Source: Armatimonadota bacterium (GTDB lineage Bacteria > Sysuimicrobiota > Sysuimicrobiia > Sysuimicrobiales > JACQTN01). Taken from it: a DNA stretch of 6,363 nt. Below are positions 1 through 5,245 of this stretch, one piece after another. The position numbers were made by a program, and so were the translations under genes. The stretch lies in NCBI GenBank assembly GCA_016210785.1, contig JACQTN010000371.1:1-6363 (forward strand). The letters run 5' to 3'. The first letter of the stretch is position 1; every line of letters starts with the position of its first letter. Below the pieces are notes generated by a model. The model made no database searches. It saw only the letters and a program-made list of their open reading frames with translations, and was not told the origin of the DNA.

Positions 1-647
1 AGACCATGTCGCTGGGCCTGCGCACCGCCATCTTCGCCACGTTGCCGGTGGCCGTGGGGATGATCGCCCTGGCGGCGCCACTGGTGCGGCTGATGTTCGA
101 GCGGGGCGTGTTCACGCGCGAGGCGACGGAGGCGGTGGCGGCGGCGGTGGCGGCGTACGCGGTGGGCCTTCCCGCCATCTCTGCCTACTACATCCTCACC
201 CGCGTGTACTATGCGCTGCACGACATGAAAACACCGGTCAAGGTGGGAGCCTCCATGGTGGCTCTGAACGCCGTGGCCAACCTGGTTCTCATGCGGGTGC
301 TGGGGCACACCGGCATCGCGCTGGCCACCTCCCTGGTGGCCATCACGAACGTGGGCATCCTGCTGTGGAGGCTCCACCGCCGCCTGGGCAACGTGGACGG
401 GCCGCGCATCGGGAGGGCCACGCTGGGCTTCGCGGTCCCCGCGCTGGCCGCCGGGCTCGCCATCGCTGGCGTGGGCTCGCTGGCGGGAAAGGTGGTGGAC
501 CTGCACCGCCTCAGCGGGCAGGCGCTGCAGGTGGGCGCCGCGATCTCGGGCGGCGCGGCGGTGTACCTGGCGCTGTGCCGGGCGCTGGGCGTGGAGGAAC
601 TGCGCACGGCGGTAGGATTGTTGCGGCCCTCAAGACTGAAAGAGTGA
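1..647 (+). CDS. murJ: MurJ lipid II flippase, 3' part (5' end outside window)
   Basis: C-terminal part of a MurJ/MviN-family (MOP superfamily) integral membrane protein, which flips lipid II across the cytoplasmic membrane for peptidoglycan synthesis. The frame is open from base 3, so the Met codon at 6 is internal. About 214 residues are visible of a family length near 500. Counting from that Met, there are about six hydrophobic helices (roughly 8-28, 41-62, 81-98, 101-121, 138-156, 175-193). The family segment PLVRLMFERGVFT and the stretch AYYILTRVYYALHDMKTPVK, which matches the usual 'ALgDTrTPv' loop of MurJ, are both seen. The tail after the last helix is short and basic (LLRPSRLKE), ending in TGA at 645. 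The lipid II-binding N-terminal half is not in the window, so completeness cannot be judged. MurJ is favoured over other MOP flippases by the TPVK loop and FERGVFT motif. Confidence 0.9.
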   Translation, partial: TMSLGLRTAIFATLPVAVGMIALAAPLVRLMFERGVFTREATEAVAAAVAAYAVGLPAISAYYILTRVYYALHDMKTPVKVGASMVALNAVANLVLMRVLGHTGIALATSLVAITNVGILLWRLHRRLGNVDGPRIGRATLGFAVPALAAGLAIAGVGSLAGKVVDLHRLSGQALQVGAAISGGAAVYLALCRALGVEELRTAVGLLRPSRLKE

Positions 648-686
648 TTGAAGGTCTTCAGAGATTTCAAGGGGGGTCAGTCCGAG
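629..686 (+). other. nested inverted repeats across the murJ stop codon
   Basis: GACTGA at 634-639 is the exact reverse complement of TCAGTC at 677-682. CTC (629-631) and GAG (684-686) could extend the stem past a small internal loop. Inside lies a second pair, TTGAA (648-652) with TTCAA (666-670). The stretch is A+T-richer than its surroundings. It could fold as a 3'-end structure of the murJ mRNA, but there is no T-run after it, so I do not call it a terminator. It may be chance. Confidence 0.25.
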
Positions 687-733
687 CATCAGGAATGCAT
701 GGGTGGACGCACGATCAGGGGAGGGGGAGTAGA

Positions 734-761
734 TTGACAGGGAAAAAGGCCGGATGATACT
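734..761 (+). promoter_or_regulatory. candidate sigma-A promoter for hrcA operon
   Basis: A perfect -35 hexamer TTGACA (734-739) is followed after 16 bp by GATACT (756-761; four of six matches to TATAAT). Transcription would start near 767-769, about 53 bases before the hrcA start. The promoter is bracketed by GAGTA (727-731) and TACTC (758-762), a 5-bp inverted repeat that could be an operator half-site pair. It does not match CIRCE (TTAGCACTC-N9-GAGTGCTAA). The position between murJ and hrcA fits a new transcription unit. Confidence 0.5.
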
Positions 762-770
762 CTCAAACCG

Positions 771-824
771 ATGCCTGAAGCCCACAGCCGTGCGCGCCAC
801 AGGCCAGCGGGGGTGAGCGGTTGA
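771..824 (+). other. possible 17-codon leader ORF overlapping the hrcA start
   Basis: ATG at 771 opens a frame of 17 codons (MPEAHSRARHRPAGVSG) that ends in TGA at 822-824. This TGA overlaps the TTG start of hrcA at 821-823, giving a TTGA junction of the kind used for translational coupling. There is no Shine-Dalgarno sequence before it, but the predicted transcript start lies only a few bases upstream, so it could be read leaderless. The peptide resembles nothing I recognise. The arrangement may be accidental. Confidence 0.25.
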
Positions 825-1864
825 ACACACTCGACGCCCGAAAGCGCGACATCCTCGACGCGGTCATCCGGGAGTACATCACCACCGTGGAGCCCGTCGG
901 GTCGGAGACGGTGGTGCAGCGGTCCCGGCTCCAGGTCAGCTCCGCGACCATCCGGAACGAGATGGGTGCGCTGGAGGAGATGGGCTACCTGCGGCAGCCG
1001 CACCCGTCGGCCGGGCGCATCCCCACCGACCGCGGCTACCGGATGTTCGTGGACGCGCTGCGGCCGGAGGAAGAGGTGCCGTCCGCGGAGCGGCTGCGGC
1101 TGCGCCGCTGGCTCATGGCCTCCGCCGGTCCCGCCGACCAGGTGGCGGAGCGAACCGCGGAGACGCTGGCCCGCATGACCGACTACCCTTCCGTGGTGGC
1201 GGCGGCGCCGCCCAACCGCGGCGTCTTCAAGCACCTGCACCTGATCCCCGTGTCGGCGACGCAGTTGCTGGCCGTCATCGTCACCGACGGTGGCGTGATC
1301 GAAGGCCGGCCGATGACGATGCCCGAGTCGGTACGACCCGACGAGTTGGAGCGCCTCTCCCACCTGATGAGCGAGCGGCTGAGGGGCCGGGCCCTGGGCG
1401 AGATCACTGACGAACTGCTCAACGAGGTGGGCCAGGACGCGGCGCGCCACCACCGGCTGGTCCAGTACCTGCGCGTGCTGCTGCGGCGCGACCTGACCCA
1501 CCTGGCCTCCCGGATCCACGTCGAGGGGACGGCCAACATCCTCAAGCAGCCGGAGTTCCAGGACCTGAGCCGGGCGCGCCCGGTGCTGTCGGCCCTGGAG
1601 CAGGAGGCGATGATGGCCGACGTGCTGGACGCGGTGCAGCTGGGTCACGTCATGGTCTCCATCGGCAGCGAAAACAAGTATCCGGAAATGCGCGAGTGCT
1701 CCGTGGTCGCCGCGGCCTACCACCTGGGCGGACGTCCCGCGGGCGCGGTGGGCATCATCGGTCCCACGCGGATGCCCTACGGCCGGGTGATCGCGATCGT
1801 GAGCGCCCTCGCCGAGGCCCTCAGCGAGATCCTCTCCCGGTCGGCCGGGCTCCACGAGGCCTGA
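821..1864 (+). CDS. hrcA: HrcA heat-inducible transcription repressor
   Basis: Full-length HrcA (347 residues; family about 340-350), the repressor that normally binds CIRCE operators of chaperone genes and is kept active by GroE. The N-terminal winged helix is clear: residues 5-20 (DARKRDILDAVIREYI), recognition region 39-57 (VSSATIRNEMGALEEMGYL), then HPSAGRIPTDRGYR at 61-74, a HrcA hallmark. The GAF-like C-terminal part carries GSEN near 282 and GIIGPTRMPYGRVI from about 311. The TTG start is well supported: family homology begins at once, no other start codon lies between it and the in-frame stop at 776, and GGGGGTGA (809-816) is a nearby ribosome binding site. dnaJ follows after 39 bases. 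No CIRCE element is visible upstream, so autoregulation through that sequence is not supported here. Confidence 0.96.
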   Translation: MNTLDARKRDILDAVIREYITTVEPVGSETVVQRSRLQVSSATIRNEMGALEEMGYLRQPHPSAGRIPTDRGYRMFVDALRPEEEVPSAERLRLRRWLMASAGPADQVAERTAETLARMTDYPSVVAAAPPNRGVFKHLHLIPVSATQLLAVIVTDGGVIEGRPMTMPESVRPDELERLSHLMSERLRGRALGEITDELLNEVGQDAARHHRLVQYLRVLLRRDLTHLASRIHVEGTANILKQPEFQDLSRARPVLSALEQEAMMADVLDAVQLGHVMVSIGSENKYPEMRECSVVAAAYHLGGRPAGAVGIIGPTRMPYGRVIAIVSALAEALSEILSRSAGLHEA

Positions 1865-1903
1865 GCCGCGTCCGACCGCCGCCTCACACCCGGGGGACAC
1901 GCC

Positions 1904-3043
1904 ATGGCCGCCAGCAAGGGCAAGCCTGACTACTACGAGATCCTGGGCGTGGATCGCCGCGCCTCCCAGGAGGAGATCAAGCAGGCGTACCGGCGGCTGG
2001 CGCGCGAGCACCACCCCGACGTGCGCAAGGACGACCCCCACGCCACCGAGCGCTTCAAGCAGATCAACGAAGCGTACCAGGTGCTGAGCGATCCCGACAA
2101 GCGCGGCCGGTACGATCGGTTCGGCCACGAGGGGTTCCAGGGGGCCGGGCGCGGCGTGGACGCGGATCTGCGCGACTTCACCAGTCCCTTCGATGATATC
2201 TTCGACGCCTTTTTCGGCACCGGGGCGCGCCGCGGCGCATCCCGCGACCCGGACGAGCCGGCCCGCGGCGTCGACCTCCGCCTCGACCTGGAGGTGAGCC
2301 TGGAAGACGTGGCGAGCGGCGCCGACAAGGAAGTCACCTTGACGCGACTGGAGACCTGCGCCACCTGTTTCGGCACGGGCGCGGAGAAGGGCGGCGGGCT
2401 GCAGGAATGCCCCACCTGCCGCGGGGCCGGCGAGGTGCGCTACGTGCGTCAGACCTTCTTCGGCCAGTTTGCCCAGGTCACCACCTGCAGCCGCTGCGGC
2501 GGCCGCGGGAAGGTGCTGCGCAACCCATGCAAGACCTGCCGGGGCTCGGGACGGGTGCCGGCGGAGCGCACGCTCACCGTGCACGTCCCGGCCGGCGTGG
2601 ATGACGGCATGCGCCTGCGTCTGGCAGGGGAAGGCGAGGCCGGGACACACGGCGGGCCGCGCGGCGACCTGTACGCCTTCCTCAACCTGGCTCCGCACCC
2701 GGTCTTCGAGCGGGACGGCCGCCACGTGTGGTGCGAGGTCCCCGTCTCCATGGCCCAGGCCGCCCTCGGCGACGAGGTCGAGGTGCCCACGCTGGAGGGA
2801 ACGGCGACGATGGCAATTCCGGCGGGCGCCCAGCCCGGCGCAGTGTTGACGCTGGAGGGGAAGGGACTGCCGGACCTCAAGGGCCGCCGCGGCGATCAGC
2901 ATGTGCGCCTGCGGGTGGAGATCCCCACTGAGCTTTCCAAAGAGGAACGCCGCCTGCTCCTGCAGTTTGCCAAGACCCGCGGCGAGAAGATCAAACCGCA
3001 GTCGAAGAACCTGGTGGAAAAGGTCAAGGACCTGCTGTCGTGA
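1904..3043 (+). CDS. dnaJ: Chaperone protein DnaJ (type I, with zinc domain)
   Basis: Type I J-domain co-chaperone (379 residues, usual length) that delivers unfolded clients to DnaK and stimulates its ATPase. Domains in order: J domain about 9-74 with the essential HPD at 37-39; a short linker 75-123; first substrate-binding beta domain from about 124; a zinc domain at 152-216 with all four CxxCxGxG repeats ([32 protein letters not shown]) intact; second beta domain and dimerisation tail to 379. The ATG at 1904 is preceded by GGGGGA (1892-1897). The linker has the usual acidic [15 protein letters not shown] motif at 91-105 but few Gly-Phe repeats. It sits directly after hrcA, whereas many Bacillota have grpE and dnaK in between. 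The stop overlaps the GTG start of prmA. No promoter is seen in the 39-base gap from hrcA, so co-transcription is likely. Confidence 0.97.
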   Translation: MAASKGKPDYYEILGVDRRASQEEIKQAYRRLAREHHPDVRKDDPHATERFKQINEAYQVLSDPDKRGRYDRFGHEGFQGAGRGVDADLRDFTSPFDDIFDAFFGTGARRGASRDPDEPARGVDLRLDLEVSLEDVASGADKEVTLTRLETCATCFGTGAEKGGGLQECPTCRGAGEVRYVRQTFFGQFAQVTTCSRCGGRGKVLRNPCKTCRGSGRVPAERTLTVHVPAGVDDGMRLRLAGEGEAGTHGGPRGDLYAFLNLAPHPVFERDGRHVWCEVPVSMAQAALGDEVEVPTLEGTATMAIPAGAQPGAVLTLEGKGLPDLKGRRGDQHVRLRVEIPTELSKEERRLLLQFAKTRGEKIKPQSKNLVEKVKDLLS

Positions 3044-3927
3044 ACGCCGATCCCCCGCGCTGGGTCGAGATCAGCGTCCTCACGTCCCCCTTTGCCGCCG
3101 AGGCGGTAGCCGCCATCCTGCTCGAGGCGCGCACCGGCGGGGTTGTGGAGGAGATCCCCGCGCCGGGCCAGGTGCGGCTGCGCGCCTACCTGCCGCTGGG
3201 TCCCGCCACGCCCGTCACCATCGAGACCATCACGCGCCGCATCCGGGTCCTGCCCGAGGCGGGGATCGACCTCGGCCCCGGGGCCATCGACCTGCGGGAG
3301 ATGGACGCCGAGAACTGGGCGACGTCCTGGCGCGCCTACTTCAAGACGGTTCACATCGGACGGCGGCTGGTCATCAAGCCGACCTGGGAGCGGTACGAAC
3401 CTCGCGAGGGCGAGGTGGTCGTCGAGCTCGACCCGGGCATGGCGTTCGGCAGCGGGCTGCACCCGTCCACCCGGCAGTGCCTGCAGGTGGTGGAAGCGGA
3501 GGTGCGCGGCGGGGAGGTGGTCTTCGACGTCGGTACCGGATCGGGCATCCTGAGCCTGGCCGCGGCAAAGCTGGGAGCGGTGCGCGTGGAGGCGGCGGAC
3601 ATCGACCCCATCGCCGTGGAGGTGGCCCGGCGCAACGCCGCCTACAACGCCGTGGCGGACCGCGTGCGGGTGCACGAGGGGAGCCTGCTGGAGGGTTTCG
3701 ACGACCGGGCCGACCTGATCCTGGCCAACATCTCCGGGGAGGCCGCTGCGGAGCTGTTGCCCCAGGTGCCCCCTCGGATGGCGCCGGGCGCACGCGTGGT
3801 GGTGGCGGGGATGACCGCGGAGGGCTACCGGCTGGTGATGCGCGCGGCCCAGGCGGCCGGGCTGCATGGCACCCGGCTGCTGCGCGAGGAGGAGTGGCGC
3901 TGCATCGCCTTCACCGCTTCCTCGTGA
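3040..3927 (+). CDS. prmA: Ribosomal protein L11 methyltransferase PrmA
   Basis: SAM-dependent methyltransferase of the PrmA family (295 residues), which trimethylates lysines and the N-terminus of ribosomal protein L11 in the cytoplasm. The N-terminal substrate-recognition domain (about 1-95) has the typical [20 protein letters not shown] opening. The catalytic domain shows [12 protein letters not shown], then [13 protein letters not shown] at 132-144 (family form PGMAFGTGxHxTT, here with Thr to Ser), the SAM loop DVGTGSGIL from 163, and the LANI motif at 228-231. The C-terminus EEWRCIAF is also typical. The GTG start shares four bases (GTGA) with the dnaJ stop. AGGA at 3027-3030, inside dnaJ, is a suitably spaced ribosome binding site, so translation is probably coupled to dnaJ. 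The neighbours dnaJ and rsmE are its usual partners in Bacillota-type genomes. Confidence 0.95.
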   Translation: MNADPPRWVEISVLTSPFAAEAVAAILLEARTGGVVEEIPAPGQVRLRAYLPLGPATPVTIETITRRIRVLPEAGIDLGPGAIDLREMDAENWATSWRAYFKTVHIGRRLVIKPTWERYEPREGEVVVELDPGMAFGSGLHPSTRQCLQVVEAEVRGGEVVFDVGTGSGILSLAAAKLGAVRVEAADIDPIAVEVARRNAAYNAVADRVRVHEGSLLEGFDDRADLILANISGEAAAELLPQVPPRMAPGARVVVAGMTAEGYRLVMRAAQAAGLHGTRLLREEEWRCIAFTASS

Positions 3928-4649
3928 CTCCCGGACACGTGCAGGGCGACCGGCTGCGGCTGGCCGGGCCGGAGGCGCGCCACGCCGCGGTCGTGTTGCG
4001 CCTGCGGGCGGGCGACCACCTGCTGGCGTTTGACGGTCGCACCACCGAGTACCTGGTGGAGGTGGAGCGATGCGGGCCCGCGGAGGTGACCGGGCGGATC
4101 CTGGAAGCGCGGCCCGCCGGAGGCACGCTGGCCGTGCACCTGACGCTGGTCCAGGGGCTGGCGAAGGGCGCCAAGATGGATGCCATCGTGCGCATGGGCA
4201 CGGAGCTGGGCGTGGCGGCCTTCATTCCGGTGGCGGCGGCCCGCTCGGTGGCGCGGGCGGAGGCCGCGGGTCGCGTGGAGCGGTGGCGGCGCATCGCGCG
4301 GGAGGCCAGCAAGCAGGCACACCGGACGGCCATTCCAGAGGTGCACGAGATCTGTTCCTTTGAAGAGGCCCTCCGCCAGATCGCCGGCTGCGACCTGTGC
4401 CTGATGCCCTGGGAGGAGGAGCGGGGGCAGACCATCGGCCAGGCGCTGGCCGGCCGCCGCGCCGCCGCGCGCGTCGCGCTGATCATTGGCCCCGAGGGCG
4501 GATTCGCCGCAGAAGAGGTGGCGCAGGCGAAGGCCGCCGGCGTCACGACCGTCTCGCTGGGTCCCCTCATCTTCCGGACTGAGACCGCGGGACCGGCCGC
4601 CGTGGCCATGGTGATGTACGAGTTCCTCTTGCGTCCCGGGGAGTCCTGA
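3894..4649 (+). CDS. rsmE: 16S rRNA m3U1498 methyltransferase RsmE
   Basis: SPOUT-family methyltransferase that forms 3-methyluridine at position 1498 of 16S rRNA in the assembled small subunit. With the chosen start it has 251 residues (family about 240-250). An N-terminal PUA-like domain begins [19 protein letters not shown]. The C-terminal SPOUT knot carries the SAM-binding motifs GPEGGF at 199-204 and LGPLIFRTETAGPAAV from 222. The start is uncertain. The first conserved residues (HRFLV) lie before the GTG at 3924, so that codon would trim the conserved N-terminus. GTG at 3894 keeps it. CTG at 3900 sits at ideal distance (7 bases) from AGGAGG at 3887-3892, which is only 1 base from 3894. 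The gene overlaps prmA by about 34 bases in another frame, which implies coupling. It is the last gene before a long non-coding stretch. Confidence 0.93.
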   Translation: MALHRLHRFLVTPGHVQGDRLRLAGPEARHAAVVLRLRAGDHLLAFDGRTTEYLVEVERCGPAEVTGRILEARPAGGTLAVHLTLVQGLAKGAKMDAIVRMGTELGVAAFIPVAAARSVARAEAAGRVERWRRIAREASKQAHRTAIPEVHEICSFEEALRQIAGCDLCLMPWEEERGQTIGQALAGRRAAARVALIIGPEGGFAAEEVAQAKAAGVTTVSLGPLIFRTETAGPAAVAMVMYEFLLRPGES

Positions 4650-4689
4650 TCGTCGCAGAAGACGGCTGGCCGGTGTCGCTGAGCCCTCC

Positions 4690-4717
4690 CCGGGGGCCTC
4701 TCCCCGGTTCCCCCCTC
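4690..4717 (+). terminator. weak candidate terminator after rsmE
   Basis: CCGGGG (4690-4695) pairs with CCCCGG (4702-4707) around a six-base loop, 40 bases past the rsmE stop. It is followed by the pyrimidine run TTCCCCCCTC rather than a true T-run. The position suits the end of the hrcA-rsmE unit, but the lack of T residues keeps confidence low. Confidence 0.3.
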
Positions 4718-4928
4718 ACCAGGGTCTGCAGCGCGGTGTCCGGGTCGTGGGTGCGCCCGGCACGTTCTCCATCCCTGCAAGGGGTTTCCTCGTACCGCGC
4801 TCACTGGTGTCACGGCGCGCCCCCAGCGGGGAGAGAGGGAAGAGGATTTTACCGCGGGGCGTCGAACACCAGTACGGTCCATCGAGGCTGGTCCACCCCG
4901 GGAGCGCAGCAGCCCCGGGCGACGCAGC

Positions 4929-4967
4929 GCAACCATTAACGGGCCCCGGTGAGGGAACGATGGTTGC
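4929..4967 (+). repeat. 8-bp perfect inverted repeat / stem-loop
   Basis: GCAACCAT (4929-4936) is the exact reverse complement of ATGGTTGC (4960-4967), with a 23-base purine-rich spacer. The arms are of mixed composition, so this is less easily explained by G+C bias than the other hairpins in the gap. It could be an RNA stem or a protein-binding dyad. No function is recognised. Confidence 0.4.
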
Positions 4968-5012
4968 CAGGCTGGCGCGCCGTGCGCCTCCTCATTCACA
5001 GGCTGTCCTGAC

Positions 5013-5058
5013 CGCAGTGCAGGGCCCGCCGGTCATTTCCGGTGGGCCGTTCGCTGTG
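5013..5058 (+). repeat. two-tier stem-loop upstream of the carA promoter
   Basis: GGCCCGCCGG (5023-5032) pairs over ten positions, one of them G-U, with CCGGTGGGCC (5039-5048) around the six-base loop TCATTT. Beyond a 5x5 internal loop, CGCAG (5013-5017) pairs with CTGTG (5054-5058). This is a strong hairpin about 75 bases before the -35 hexamer. No T-run follows on the + strand, so it is not a standard terminator, though it may insulate carA from upstream transcription. Confidence 0.4.
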
Positions 5059-5132
5059 CCGCGCCGGGCGAGCCCCACACCCTTCCGCGTCCCGATCTCT
5101 TCCCACATCCGGTTCCAGGCCCCAACTCCGCT

Positions 5133-5170
5133 GTTGCATGGACATACACAAGAATGTATAATTATGCACA
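5133..5170 (+). promoter_or_regulatory. tandem ARG boxes (ArgR/AhrC operators) over the carA promoter
   Basis: Two dyads fit the ArgR pattern TGNAT-N4-ATNCA: TGCATGGACATACA (5135-5148) and TGTATAATTATGCA (5155-5168). The second matches the E. coli-type core TGAATAATTATTCA at 12 of 14 positions. Their centres are 20 bp apart; written as 18-bp boxes they are separated by 2 bp. This is the paired geometry used by the hexameric arginine repressor. Box 1 covers the -35 hexamer and box 2 contains the -10, so binding would block RNA polymerase. This implies repression of carA by arginine, as known for carAB in E. coli and the arginine-specific carA of Bacillus. An argR gene is not in the window. Confidence 0.75.
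5134..5162 (+). promoter_or_regulatory. carA promoter
   Basis: A perfect -10 hexamer TATAAT (5157-5162) lies 17 bp after TTGCAT (5134-5139; TTG matches the -35 consensus). Transcription should begin near 5169-5170, giving a leader of about 76 bases before the carA start. The hexamers stand out as an A+T-rich island in very G+C-rich sequence, and both overlap the ArgR-type operators described separately. Confidence 0.75.
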
Positions 5171-5223
5171 GACGGAGCGGCCGTCGCCGGAACGGCGGGC
5201 GGCCGCGCGGTCCGCGGCGATGA
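5164..5223 (+). other. arginine-rich 19-codon mini-ORF before carA
   Basis: ATG at 5164 opens the frame MHRRSGRRRNGGRPRGPRR, with nine arginines in 19 residues, ending in TGA at 5221-5223, 22 bases before carA. Its Arg codons run through the two competing hairpins. An arginine-rich leader peptide before an arginine-controlled gene would make sense for attenuation. However, the ATG lies only one base past the -10 hexamer and probably upstream of the transcript start, it has no ribosome binding site, and CGG/CGC-rich sequence gives Arg codons by bias. I regard it as unproven. Confidence 0.15.
5177..5218 (+). promoter_or_regulatory. carA leader: two mutually exclusive hairpins
   Basis: Hairpin A: GCGGCCG (5177-5183) pairs with CGGCCGC (5200-5206), and CGCCG (5185-5189) with CGGCG (5193-5197), closed by the loop GAA with one wobble and a bulge between the two parts. 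Hairpin B: GCCGCG (5202-5207) pairs with CGCGGC (5213-5218). The two share bases 5202-5206, so only one can form at a time. They lie just after the predicted transcript start and end 15 bases before the ribosome binding site. There is no T-run, so classic termination is not supported. High G+C makes chance hairpins common. Confidence 0.3.
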
Positions 5224-5245
5224 CGCCTGATCTGGGGAGGACACG

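Larger units (their letters stand above)
4650..5132. other. gene-free G+C-rich gap between rsmE and the carA promoter
   Basis: About 480 bases with no convincing coding region on either strand. The open frames here (for example 4673-4939 and 4747-5223 on +) give Pro/Ser/Arg/Gly-rich peptides with no recognisable domain and no good ribosome binding site. I looked for tRNA, tmRNA, RNase P RNA, SRP RNA and common riboswitch motifs and recognised none. Several inverted repeats are present: 4690-4707, 4868-4892 (ACCAG/CTGGT), 4897-4919 (CCCGGG twice), 4929-4967 and 5013-5058. It may be an untranslated or structured RNA region, a decayed gene, or a simple spacer between two transcription units. Confidence 0.6.

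Noticed and set aside
648..820. CIRCE operator upstream of hrcA
   Set aside because: No pair resembling TTAGCACTC and GAGTGCTAA with a 9-base spacer was found by reading; only a short GAGTA/TACTC repeat of opposite orientation is present.
689..2902. A 737-codon open frame on the - strand
   Set aside because: It lies antisense to hrcA and dnaJ, shows His/Gly/Arg/Ala-rich low-complexity protein without domains, and is an effect of G+C-rich codon use on the opposite strand.
3924..3926. GTG at 3924 as the rsmE start
   Set aside because: It would remove the conserved HRFLV opening of the PUA-like domain, which is encoded just upstream in the same frame.
4840..4858. T-box-like string ending TTTTACCGCGGGG
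   Set aside because: It recalls the ACCGCGG end of the T-box, but the preceding AGGGTGG part is absent, no specifier stem I or terminator could be traced, and carA 400 bases away with its own promoter is not a usual T-box target.
4846..4875. tRNA T-arm-like string on the - strand (GTTCGAC)
   Set aside because: The stem has a mismatch and no matching acceptor or anticodon arm could be found upstream.
4673..4939. 88-codon open frame in the rsmE-carA gap
   Set aside because: No ribosome binding site, Pro/Ser/Arg-rich composition, and no recognisable motif.
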